Origin: Cristatella mucedo | Lineage: Eukaryota > Bryozoa > Phylactolaemata > Cristatellidae | Length of the DNA: 64,000 nt | Assembly (NCBI GenBank): GCA_009760855.2 | Contig: WPIO01000105.1 | Location: forward strand, 352,501-416,500 | Direction of reading: 5' to 3' | Shown here: in pieces, positions 1-8,810 of the stretch | How positions within the stretch are numbered: the first letter of the stretch is position 1 | Layout: the number at the start of each line of letters is the position of its first letter | Notes under the pieces: generated by a model | Databases searched by the model: none | What the model saw: the letters and a program-made list of their open reading frames with translations, nothing else | What the model was told of the DNA's origin: nothing | Made by a program: the position numbers and the translations under genes

Positions 1-97
1 GGAAGATAAAACCACTCGTTGGAGAGTGCAAGCCTTGATAGGCGCTGAGATTGAAACGTGAGCTGAGCATACGCACAGGCATTACGGAGGACGGAGC

Positions 98-184
98 CTC
101 TCTTTCTCTCTCTGTCTGTCTGTTCCTCTTGCTCTCTGTCTCTGTCTCTCTCTCTCTGTGTCTCTCTGTGTCTCTCTCTCTCTG

Positions 185-273
<89 letters not shown>

Positions 274-364
274 GTCTCTCTCTCTTTGTCTCCCTCTCTC
301 TCTCTCTGTCTCCCTCTCTCTCTCTCTCTATCTTTGTCTCTCTCTCTGTCTCCCTCTCTCTCTC
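98..364. repeat. (TC)n microsatellite with TCTG and TTTG interruptions
   Basis: About 265 bases of CT dinucleotides with interspersed CTGT and TTTG variants. It lies in a CLIP-like intron. The long Ser/Leu open frames across it are translations of the dinucleotide and not genes. Confidence 0.97.
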
Positions 365-568
365 GAAGCTGTGTGCTGCTTCGGTGTTTCCACCGTAGCT
401 GCTGGTGCTGCTCGGCGCTCAAGGAATCTGTGAGAGCGCTCGGCAGCTTGATTCCCCCGAAGAGTTGATTGAGCAGCAGCCCCGATTCTGTCAGGGCCAG
501 CCCGGCCCGGCCAGGCCAGCCTCACGCCTGTCAAATGCGGAGCAGCGCTGGTGATCGACTCGAATTAC

Positions 569-718
569 CGTACGGAGCGCGGCCGCGCTTGTCACGCGAG
601 GTGAGGCTGGCCCCTTTCTCCAGCAGCACCTTTGCAGCATCGTAGGACATGTTGGCGCACGCCAGGTGCAGTGCAGTCGCACCGTCATAGTCGGCGCATT
701 CAAAGTCGACGTACAGAC
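569..718 (-). CDS. CLIP4: CLIP-like exon 3: ankyrin repeat
   Basis: This exon is only 221 bases from exon 2. The acceptor TTTGCCGCAG is followed by two bases completing a Gly codon, then 49 codons containing DGATALHLACANMS and VLLEKGASLTSRDKRG, a textbook ankyrin repeat. It ends TACG|GTAATT in phase 1. The next exon is not visible in the 568 bases left of it and should lie outside the window. Confidence 0.85.
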
Positions 719-3432
719 CTGCGGCAAAGGAGCGCTGCTAAGGCGACGAAGTTCGCGACCCGCTGATCGCCAGGAAGCCTAGCTGGGCTGGGGCAGGGGC
801 TATGGAGAAGGTAGAGGGGCTACCTCTACGCAAGCACGAACGCACGAACGAAAAGGCAAGCATTTGCAGCGGGGCAACCGATAGCCACCGGCATGCATGC
901 TCGGCAGAAGCCTCGGCAGCCGTTGTTTGGGCGGCCTACCGACGTCCGTCCTGTGCTCGAGCAGCGTGCAGACGACCGACGGCACGTCGAAGTAGGCAGC
1001 ATAGTGCAGAGGCATCATGCTCGTCCACAGGCCGCGCACGTAGTAGTTGGCGCCGCGCGCGAGCAGCAGCCGCGTGGCGCCCGCAGCCGCCGACGGATCG
1101 CCCACGGTCGCGGCGCCGGCTCGAGCGGCAAAGTGGAGCAGCGTGCAGCCGGATACCAAGTCCACGTCGTCGACTCCGGCGCCTCTGCTCAGTATCTGCA
1201 AGGCAAAAACGGGCGCTTCTGCCTCGCGGCGCTGGCAGAGGAGCGGCAAGCGACTGGAGGGAGCCTCGCACGCAGGCCGAAGTCCAACGGCTCGCACCAA
1301 CAGTCGGGCGTGCGAGGCCCCGCCCTCATCCTTGCTCCCCTGCTTCTCTCCCCCTGTCTCTCTCCGCTGCCGCTGCTGCTGCGGTCATGCTTGTCAACGA
1401 GCGGCCAGGAGCGCTTCCGCTGGCGCGTTGCACTTCGGCCATAGCAGTCACTCTCGCAGACAAAGCGGCTCAGCCCTCGGGTGGGCGGGCGGGCCCAGCC
1501 TACGATGCCGAGGCCGAAAGCTGCGCGAGAAAGAGCAGCACACCGGGTCAGCAGCTCAGGATTGCTCACGCCAGCACGCCAGGGCACATCCAGTAGTGAC
1601 CGATCGGTAAATCTGGTAGTGACAGATCGGTTGAAACATCTAAGAGATCACATGTCACTGTTACTGTGTGCAACCGTGGTGGCCAACGGCTAAAAATCGA
1701 TGTCCTCGATTGAGCCATCAAGGCCCAGCGCAAAGACTGTGGCCCTAAAGTCGCGAAAAATCGGTGAGCCAGAATGATGCAAGATGCAAACCTGATACCT
1801 CTTTGCCATCGCCCGAGGAACCATGCCCACCGACCCACCCGCCCTTGTTATTGCAAGGCATTCCATAACATTGCACGAGACACGTGGGGTATACACTTGA
1901 CACTTAAATGTCAGAAGAGGGTTTGTCCCACCCAAACTTACAATTTTGAATTGGGACTGCGGTGTTAGCGCATGCAATTGAATGAACCGCCCTTTCTCTA
2001 GCCGAACCGGGCAGACTGAGCCGGCACAATGCAAGTGGTACCGATCCGACCACAGGCTGCCATGGCAGTACGACAGTTTGTGCTGTGTTGCCACCGCCTA
2101 AGGTAATAATAATAATAAAACATTTGATAAAGCGCCCTCAGTGAACTCGATCTCTTTCTAGGTGCTTTACATTTGCTGCAAATGAAACACGATCGAATGG
2201 TTAGTGGTAGCATGCTCAATAAACAACAAGAATATAATGGTTAGGGATGACATGCACAGGGTCAGCATGCAAGTGTGGTTAGAGGCAGCATACAGTGTCA
2301 GCACGCACAACCACGTAAAGGTTGAATTGCAGGGACCGACTAAATGCCGTGATAAATAGACGTGTTTTAGTTTCTTTTTAAATGTGGTCAAGTCACGAGA
2401 TCTCCTGATGCAAGTCGGGAATGAGTTCAAGGCTTTGGGAGCATGCGAACTAAAGGCACGGTCTCCAAAGGATTTCAGGTGTGTACGAAGTATAGGTAAA
2501 AAATCAGATTCCGAAAGGCAGGTGGTACGATGCTTAGCCTAGTGGGGCAGTTGATCTGATAGGTAGGCTGGAGCCAAAAGAATGAAAGGACCTAAAAGTG
2601 AGCGACAAAGCCTTGAAGTCGATCCGTTGCTTGACTGGTAGCCAGTGCAGGTCGGCGAGAAGTGGTGTGACGTGGCAACTGCAAAGCTTGCGACAGACAA
2701 GCCTAGCTGCAGACTTTTGCACCAGCTGTAAGTGCCTGATTGCACAGGCCAGTAGACCAGCAAGCAGTGAGTTACAGAAGTCATGACGGGATGTCACAAA
2801 TGAATGGACCTTGTAAACTCACGAGATCAGTAGAGATCTACCCGCATGTCCATAGCTGCAATGCTGCGCCCCTATTACACGAGCGAGGGCCTTGCACCCA
2901 GCATGGTCTGCTCAGCAGGCCGGCCGTCTGCACCCACCTCGTTGACTAGGAGCATCACGTTGCACTGCACGGCCGGCACCCACTGCCGCATGACGGCAAA
3001 CAGCTGCGACACGCCGGTCTCGGGGTCGCGCAGGCGCTCGCGACAGCCTTGGCAGTATGGATCGAAGAAGATGGCGTCTCGCTGGGTACAATCGCTGCAA
3101 AGAGGCGCCTCGGCAGGCGGGTACAGCTTGAGCGGACGCTTTCCCAGGCTGGCCGCCTGCAGCGCCGGACCGTCGCCGTTGTGCGAGCCGTCCAGCGACC
3201 GACCAGCGCCACCGCCGCCAGCCAAAGCAGCATCGTCATCTTCGTCCAGCGCCGCCGACGACGACGCTGAGCGCTCGCCTCCGACCGAGCCACCGCCTCG
3301 ACCGGCGACGTTCGGTGCTGCCTCGCCCGAGCCGCAGCCGGAAGATTCGAGCAGCAGCAGTGCGGCTAGCGCCGGGTCGGACGGCAGCGACAGGTCCTCG
3401 CTGTCGCCTCCACCGCCGCTCTCGCGTGCCAT
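569..3432 (-). CDS. CLIP4: CLIP3/CLIP4-like protein, N-terminal part (partial gene, 3 exons)
   Basis: Three phase-compatible exons (2938-3432, 940-1195, 569-718) encode the first 301 residues of a CAP-Gly linker protein of the CLIP3/CLIP4 type. In that family an N-terminal module with a FFDP...FAxxRQWVP signature is followed by ankyrin repeats and then CAP-Gly domains that bind microtubule ends or membrane cargo. Here FFDP lies at residues 122-125 and FAVMRQWVP at 145-153. Ankyrin sequence follows, including LHYAAYFDVP, which matches the vertebrate proteins. The last exon ends in phase 1 at a GTAATT donor, so the gene continues left of the window and no CAP-Gly domain is visible. The first 90 residues are a low-complexity Ser/Gly/Ala/Asp-rich leader. 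Family assignment is firm; whether it is nearer CLIP3 or CLIP4 is not resolved. Confidence 0.85.
940..1195 (-). CDS. CLIP4: CLIP-like exon 2: ankyrin repeats
   Basis: The acceptor is a clean pyrimidine tract ending TTGCAG. Eighty-five codons follow, starting ILSRGAGVDDVD and containing TLLHFAARAGA and MPLHYAAYFDVP, both typical ankyrin helices. The spacing between the two repeats, with the TRLLLARGANYYVRGLWTSM linker, matches the CLIP3/4 family. The donor is GTCG|GTAGGC in phase 1. Confidence 0.88.
2103..2830 (-). mobile_element. LINE fragment (L2/CR1-like family 1), minus strand, in CLIP intron 1
   Basis: Read on the minus strand it carries the reverse-transcriptase C-terminal region (NSLLAGLLACAIRHLQLVQKSAARLV, then a LADLHWLPVKQRIDFKALSLTFRS block). 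A 3-prime region ending in the GCGCC stem-loop and (ATT)n tail follows at 2103-2170. The frame is broken and only the 3-prime end is present, so this is a 5-prime truncated, inactive copy. Confidence 0.85.
2938..3432 (-). CDS. CLIP4: CLIP-like exon 1: start codon, low-complexity leader and FFDP/RQWVP module
   Basis: The exon gives 165 residues. The ATG at 3432 is chosen because an in-frame TGA lies about 75 bases upstream and no other ATG intervenes. Residues 1-90 are rich in Gly, Ser, Ala and Asp, with GC-rich codons. Residues 110-165 hold the conserved module (FFDP, DPETGVSQLFAVMRQWVP). The exon ends GAG|GTGGGT in phase 0, directly before the ILSRG block of exon 2, where vertebrate CLIP4 has ILKRG. 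Confidence 0.85.
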
Positions 3433-3960
3433 GCCGATGCCGAGCCGAGGAGGCGGTGGCTGCTGCTGCTGCAGTGCGAAGTGCTCCAAGCTGCTGCTCG
3501 CTCACTCCCCAACCACCGCTGCCGGGTGCTGCTGCGACGGCTGCGATCGTCACGTCACGACTGCTGGCCTTGCCCTAATGAGCCGCAGAGCGAGGAGGAG
3601 CCGGAGTTAGGAGGCGCACTACGAAACCAGGACGATCGCACAAAAAAAACACTCCATCCGACAGCGACTGGGTAGCCAGCATCGCGCAGAAGGCGCAGCA
3701 GTCCGACCGCACACGCACACGGCGTGCGCACCAGCATCAACTGCCGGCTCCTTTTCGGCGAAAGCGGGTCTCCGGCTGCGCGGGAGCGAGCTGGCGATGC
3801 CAGTCAGTCAGCCAGCACATCCGCCTGAACTCAGCCCGAACTTGCCCGCAGCCCGATCTTGCCCGAGCGTGCCTTCCGGCAGAGCCGAAGCAACGCCGAC
3901 CGGGCCGTCCAAGTCCGGATGTAGCGGACTGTCGCTAAGCTTGAACCCGTAAACGTGCCG
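3433..3960 (-). promoter_or_regulatory. GC-rich region upstream of CLIP-like start, probable 5-prime UTR/promoter
   Basis: GC- and CpG-rich sequence directly upstream of the CLIP-like ATG, with CTG/CAG runs near 3480-3540. No TATA element or splice acceptor stands out. The transcription start cannot be placed; the promoter role is inferred from position and composition only. Confidence 0.35.
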
Positions 3961-4216
3961 CCTCATGCAGCAGCCTCATCGAGCGAAACACGTGACGTTA
4001 CTTTCTTACAAGGCCTTGCGATGCAGGATCGCCGTCCGACGGAGGCAGTGAGCGAGCACGCCGGCCTGTCTCCTTCCGTGCACTCTAGTGAACACTTTGT
4101 TGCCGTTCGTATACACAAAGGAATCTCAGCATCGCGAGCAGCTAACGGTCTTCCAGAGAGCTTCAAAAGAGCTTACTGTAGGAAGTCGACAACAGCTTCG
4201 CAAGTCGGATCTTACT

Positions 4217-4218
<2 letters not shown>

Positions 4219-4250
<32 letters not shown>
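4219..4250. repeat. (GA)n microsatellite
   Basis: Uninterrupted GA dinucleotide run of about 32 bases between the two divergent genes. Confidence 0.95.
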
Positions 4251-4253
<3 letters not shown>

Positions 4254-4989
4254 CAGCTGGGCACCAATCAGCCGTCGCATCGCAGGCCGGCTACAGACTC
4301 GCTGTTAGAGGCGAATAAGCGCGTCTTATCAGAGCTTCAATAGCCCGCCTTAATTGGCTCCTCGATCTACTCAGACCTCGATCTGAGCCGACGTCGTAGG
4401 AGTGGGTCTCTCTCGCTCGACAGTTCCCAGCAAGGCTGCTAGCACGGAGACTCCCCGCGGTGGATTTCTCATGGCAATGTGAAGTTCGCTTTTAAGGCTG
4501 CATTATTGCAGAAGAGAAACTTATTTAAATTCACATAAAACACTCGCATACCTGATAAATTCATTCGTCCGGACGGTAAGTGAGATCCGGGACTCGAAAC
4601 TCGACAGTTCGCGCCGCCGAACATTCAACTACCGGCGGTTCCAAGGACGCCATGCCACTTGATGTTGTCATGGAATGCTGTGGGTAGAAATTTATTGCTT
4701 TTTAATAGTACGAAATTTAACAATGAATTTGATCACACTATTCTTAATAACGTCTTTATGTGACAATATTTCTCACTGTCTTCTTCGTTTTGCCCAAAGC
4801 AAGATGGACGCGCACAGCGGCTCATTCCCGCTTAAGGCCGTGAAGGTATGCATGTTGCAAGCAATGGCCCAAATCGGCCGCGCGTTTGTATTTGGAACTC
4901 GTAGAGTAATCTGAGCGCCTAATATAACTATTCACGCTGCTGAATTTCTGATGACCTGTCATTCCGTGTAGAAATCGGGTCTTTGTTCG

Positions 4990-5086
4990 TCGTCCCTTTA
5001 CAGCAAATGTAAAGCGCCTAGGAAGAGATTGAGTTCTCTGAGGGCGCTTTATCAAGTACATTAATACTATTATTATTATTATTGTC
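4990..5086 (+). mobile_element. LINE family 1 3-prime tail fragment, plus strand
   Basis: Contains AAATGTAAAGCGCC, then the GAGATT...TTCTCTGAGGGCGCTTT stem-loop and a TTATTATT tail, identical in plan to the ends of the larger LINE copies in this window. Confidence 0.85.
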
Positions 5087-5504
5087 ATACCTTGGAGAAT
5101 ACCGGGTAGATCACTTCCACCCTTTCTCCGGAGTTGCTGGCCTACATTTTCACAGTTTAGGTTGGCCGATATTAGTTACACCGAAAATTTGTGGCACTTG
5201 TAGTCGGAAACGCTCCACTCTCCAAGTTGGCTTAAGCCACGTTTATTTACGCTGTCCGTCATGCTTCAGTCTTGCTTCGGTCTTCGGTGCACAAGTCGCC
5301 AAGACTAGGCGTCCAAGGCTGTTTAAAGATTGAACGAAGAATTAGAAGCTGAGCACGGTTCAGCCTCTTGGCCAAGACCGAACCAGGACACTAGCGCGAC
5401 AGAAGTTAGACGGACCGTGTAAACAAGCGTGGGTTTAGCCTGCATCTCACCCGTGGCATCGCCAAGGATTATGTTGTCTTGTTCCAAAATTGATCTTTCA
5501 CCAC

Positions 5505-6112
5505 ACGGCCTTAATCAACTCTGCAATCTGGTCTGCCTATTTTCTGTTGCAGAACATTGGAAAAAATCGGGTGTGTATCGATTTTAGTGTGACATCTCAT
5601 CTGGACTTGTGAGAGCTCTTGTCTTTGCAGGTCTTCCTGCTTGGGCAACAGGACGCTTGCAAATGGCGAATTATTCAGCCGTCTAGCTGCTTTATTCAGC
5701 AGCTGAAAAAGGCTTTCCTTTCACGAACGTTGCAACTGCCACACATGCTGCTTCCTCCTGACGTACACCGATCCAGTGGTGCTGCGATTTCAGCAGCTTT
5801 TACCCCTTCTAGGTCACTCCACTCCCTTGCTATGCCTTACATATCTCATATACTTCCTCCTCCGGCCTGCCTGAACGTCACTCCTATCGCACTTTTCATT
5901 TGGATCAGCCTGTAATCAACCTCAAATCTATTGAAGGCCTTGCTTTTAACTCCTGTGCAAGTAAGCCTTCGAACTCTGTACCGATTGACATCATGACGTC
6001 CCCTTGCTTGACGATATTTGAAATGAAATTAAAAATCCACCTTTCTTCGGACATTTCTCTTGAAATCAGTTTTTAGGTGCTTACATGTCCTGAAACTGAT
6101 TAGTAATAATAA
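5505..6112 (+). mobile_element. Degenerate LINE family 1 fragment, plus strand
   Basis: The stretch from CATCTCATCTGGACTT through GGTCTTCCTGCTTGGGCAACAGGACGC is a decayed version of the family 1 region encoding SRLDFC..LLPGLPACAIRR. The reading frame has many breaks, and the 3-prime part blurs into an opposite-orientation tail at about 6105-6148. Confidence 0.6.
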
Positions 6113-6148
6113 TATACATTTGTTTAGCGTCCTCGGAGAGCTTAAATC

Positions 6149-6290
6149 GGTTTGGTCTAGCGGTTAAGGTGCTTGCCCCGACCAAGGTCTGACTTGAGGT
6201 CGTGGGCTCGAGCCCCGAGGCATATGTGAAGCGCCTGAATAGAGATTGTTCTCTTTGGGCGCTATAGAAATGATATATATTATTCCTAGG
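6149..6290 (+). mobile_element. SINE family A (tRNA head plus LINE-like tail), plus strand
   Basis: The head has a pol III A-box-like TGGTCTAGCGGTTAAGG and a B-box-like GGGCTCGAGCCCC. The tail GAAGCGCCTGAATAGAGATT...GGGCGCTATA resembles the LINE family 1 stem-loop. It is inserted next to a reversed LINE tail. Confidence 0.85.
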
Positions 6291-6339
6291 CACGTTACAG
6301 ATGCTGTAAAGAAAGCTTGACCATATGATTAGTGGTAAC

Positions 6340-6560
6340 ATTTGCAATGTCATGTAATGTAATGTGTCTCTGTCTGTAACTCCGCAAAGCCATGAAGACA
6401 ATGTGGGTGTTACAAAGGAGAGTTTTATATGGTACACTCACAGCCTAAGCAGCATTTGGTAGCCAACAGACTTCATCTCACGCAACAAAAGAAAGTGGGA
6501 AGCATAGCAGAGTCAGGAGAACGGCTGAGGTAGTGAGTAACATGAAAATAGCAGCTCAGG
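6340..6560 (-). mobile_element. LINE family 2 3-prime end, minus strand
   Basis: The reverse complement matches the end of the plus-strand LINE at 29.4-31.2 kb: TGCTACTTCCATGCTACTCAC-like sequence, then a segment ending with ACATTACATTAC. Only the 3-prime end is present. Confidence 0.75.
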
Positions 6561-6569
6561 AAGGCTAGA

Positions 6570-6930
6570 AAGGATGTGCCATATGCGGCAATATCAAGCA
6601 TAACAGTTAGATGTGACATGCTGAGGGTAAATATGTAGATATGGTTAGTAGCAGCAGGCACAGTGTCTGCACACATAAGCACTCAAAGGGCGAATCACTA
6701 GGATGCACAGCATCATCGCTAATCAGTTGATTACTACTAGCAACGGATCATTGTAAATTTTCTGCTTATAGTATGGTGGACATAGGAAGGCAGTGTGTCC
6801 AATAAAAGCTTGGCATGCACTTAGGCGCAAAGCTGCAAGCATATAATAATAATCATTATAATACATTTGATGTAGCACCTTCAGAGAACTCAATCTTTCT
6901 AGGCTTTTTACATTTGCTGCATGTGGGAAT
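6570..6930 (-). mobile_element. LINE family 1 3-prime fragments, minus strand (composite)
   Basis: The reverse complement has the family 1 pattern of repeated CTGACCCTGTGCATG-like segments, and a separate tail with ATAATAAT and TAGCACCTTCAGAGAACTCAATC at 6843-6930. At least two decayed fragments lie adjacent. Confidence 0.65.
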
Positions 6931-7204
6931 GTCGGCCAGCCAAGAGCTATGCACACTCTTTTGAGTGGCTATGGCAGTCTCTTTCCCCGGATTATTTAAA
7001 TAAAAAAGCTAAAATCGGACCATTTTAGCCGGCAGATTTGTCATTGTTGATGGTGACAGCATGTCTCTGAGTTTCGTCCACCCAGTATCTGTTATACTTC
7101 TAGATCATCCACGTGTAGCTTTGAAGTATCAGCGGAGAAAGATTGAAATGACCCCTTGTTAAGGGTATGCCACGAACGTTTGGCCCGGTTTTTGAGTTGC
7201 TCGC

Positions 7205-7335
7205 CTCGACCAAAGTCAAGGTTAATGTATTTGATGACCGAGGTTGTGGGCTCCAGCCTTTCGGCATGTGTTAAGCACCTGAATAGAGATTAAGTTCTCT
7301 TAGGGGGCTATACAAGCGAATTATATTTATTTAAA
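7205..7335 (+). mobile_element. SINE family A, partial, plus strand
   Basis: Retains GACCGAGGTTGTGGGCTCCAG (decayed B box) and the tail CACCTGAATAGAGATTAAGTTCTCTTAGGG. The tRNA-like 5-prime part is damaged. The 600 bases between this and the PSMG3 start hold nothing else that I recognise. Confidence 0.7.
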
Positions 7336-7938
7336 TAAGCAAGGCTATATGTGGAAATTTTGAAATTTGACTGTGGCTTGAGATTAGCAAATTCACTGTG
7401 CACTATGCTATCAACAAACACACTTGGACTGAATCGATGGCCTGGACAGCTGGATCTGGACGGTGTTGTGCACGACCGTTGCTCGGGGTTACCGACTCAT
7501 TAGGATGGTAGCACCTCGGAATAGAAGTGCCGCACTTCGATACATTTTTCTTCGTGGAAAGACGTTAGGGTAGTCGATGTTGTTTAAGATGCGATAATAA
7601 GTCGGAGGGGTTTTCCAAAAGTGGCATCTTCCGGTGGGTACCAACATGCGAGCTTCCGCTCTCCAGCCATCGTAAAGCAGCTTAAGCGGGCTTACGTTGC
7701 ATTTACATGGCGAGTCTTGCTTCCTTCCGGCATCTGTCCTGATTGAGTCTTTGTGCGTACTTCACCAAGATGGGGGAGGCATCCAAAACTGAGGGAAGAC
7801 TTAACAAAGACTCGGAAGCTAAAGAGCTCAATGTGGTTCTACTTCTTGGCCAAGACTCGTGCAAGACTGAACAAACGACCAATCATTGTGGCCGTGGTCA
7901 AAGGCATGCCTTCTTCATTGTTTTGAAGAGCTTGACCG

Positions 7939-7971
7939 ATGACTCGACCAGCACTATCGTCGAAGCGTCGT
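7939..7971 (+). CDS. PSMG3: PSMG3 exon 1 (11 codons)
   Basis: ATG followed by ten codons and a strong donor CGT|GTAAGC in phase 0. A longer overlapping frame (from 7743) runs through the same donor in another phase and does not join exon 2 in frame, so it was not used. The short exon fits the poorly conserved N-terminus of PAC3. Confidence 0.7.
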
Positions 7972-8762
7972 GTAAGCTTAGATGCTGCAGAAGCATGCCT
8001 GAGTGTGTGCCTTGCTTGCTAGATTGCTGTGAACTTTGCATGCCATGGGCCAGCTGTTTGGTGAATGCGTGTTTGAGCAGCTTTTCGAAGCGGTGGCATC
8101 TGCAGTGTTATTACGTGGTGATTTCTCTTTTCGCCTGGTTAATTGCTGCAGGCAGCTGCTGTCATTAACGGCTTGCACACCGACGTTCTGTACGAAGTGT
8201 TCGGGAATTGCTGCCTGCTGATCGCCACTCAGTTACAGAAACCTGGCTGTCTGGTAAGACCGGCGCGTAGGCGTGCAGAAGGCCTCTGAAGACTGACTCG
8301 GGGACTGGCGCCCTGCCTTGATACAGTGCCGGTCCGTGAGACAGCCCCGGGCCATTAGTCAGCCCGGTCCGTGAGACAGCCCCCCCCTGGGCCATTAGTC
8401 AGCACCAGCCTGTGAGGCAGCACCGGGCCGTGAGACAAAGCCGTGCTGCCGTCGCTCATCGAGGATGCCTTGATGGTATCGTACTGTCGTATTCTGCCTC
8501 ACCCTGCACAGCTGATCACGGAGCTGCAGCATTTACTGCCATCATTATTCACCACACACAGGGCTCCTTCTGTTCACAGATGCACTGCCCAGAAATGCAA
8601 CTCTGGGCCGTGCAACTGCAACAGCTCCTGCAGGCTCTGCTGCCGCAGCAACTTGTGTGTAGCAAATTCCCTTTGCGGCTGTCTCTGCGTTTGTGTGTGT
8701 CTGCGTGCATGTTTGTGTCCCCTCACTAATCTTGCACTTTCTCTTTCGTATAGGTTTGTGTC

Positions 8763-8810
<48 letters not shown>

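Noticed and set aside
51-468. Ser/Leu-rich open frames of 60-115 codons
   Set aside because: Translations of the (TC)n array with no independent support.
802-1610. Plus-strand open frames up to 264 codons
   Set aside because: Antisense shadows of GC-rich CLIP-like exons 2 and flanking intron; the minus strand carries the ankyrin sequence.
2846-3610. 254-codon plus-strand open frame
   Set aside because: Antisense of the CLIP-like exon 1; low-complexity Ser/Pro/Ala sequence created by the opposite codons.
7743-8168. 141-codon plus-strand frame across PSMG3 exon 1
   Set aside because: Does not join exon 2 in frame, reads through a strong donor and has no known motif; the 7939 start fits the PAC3 family.
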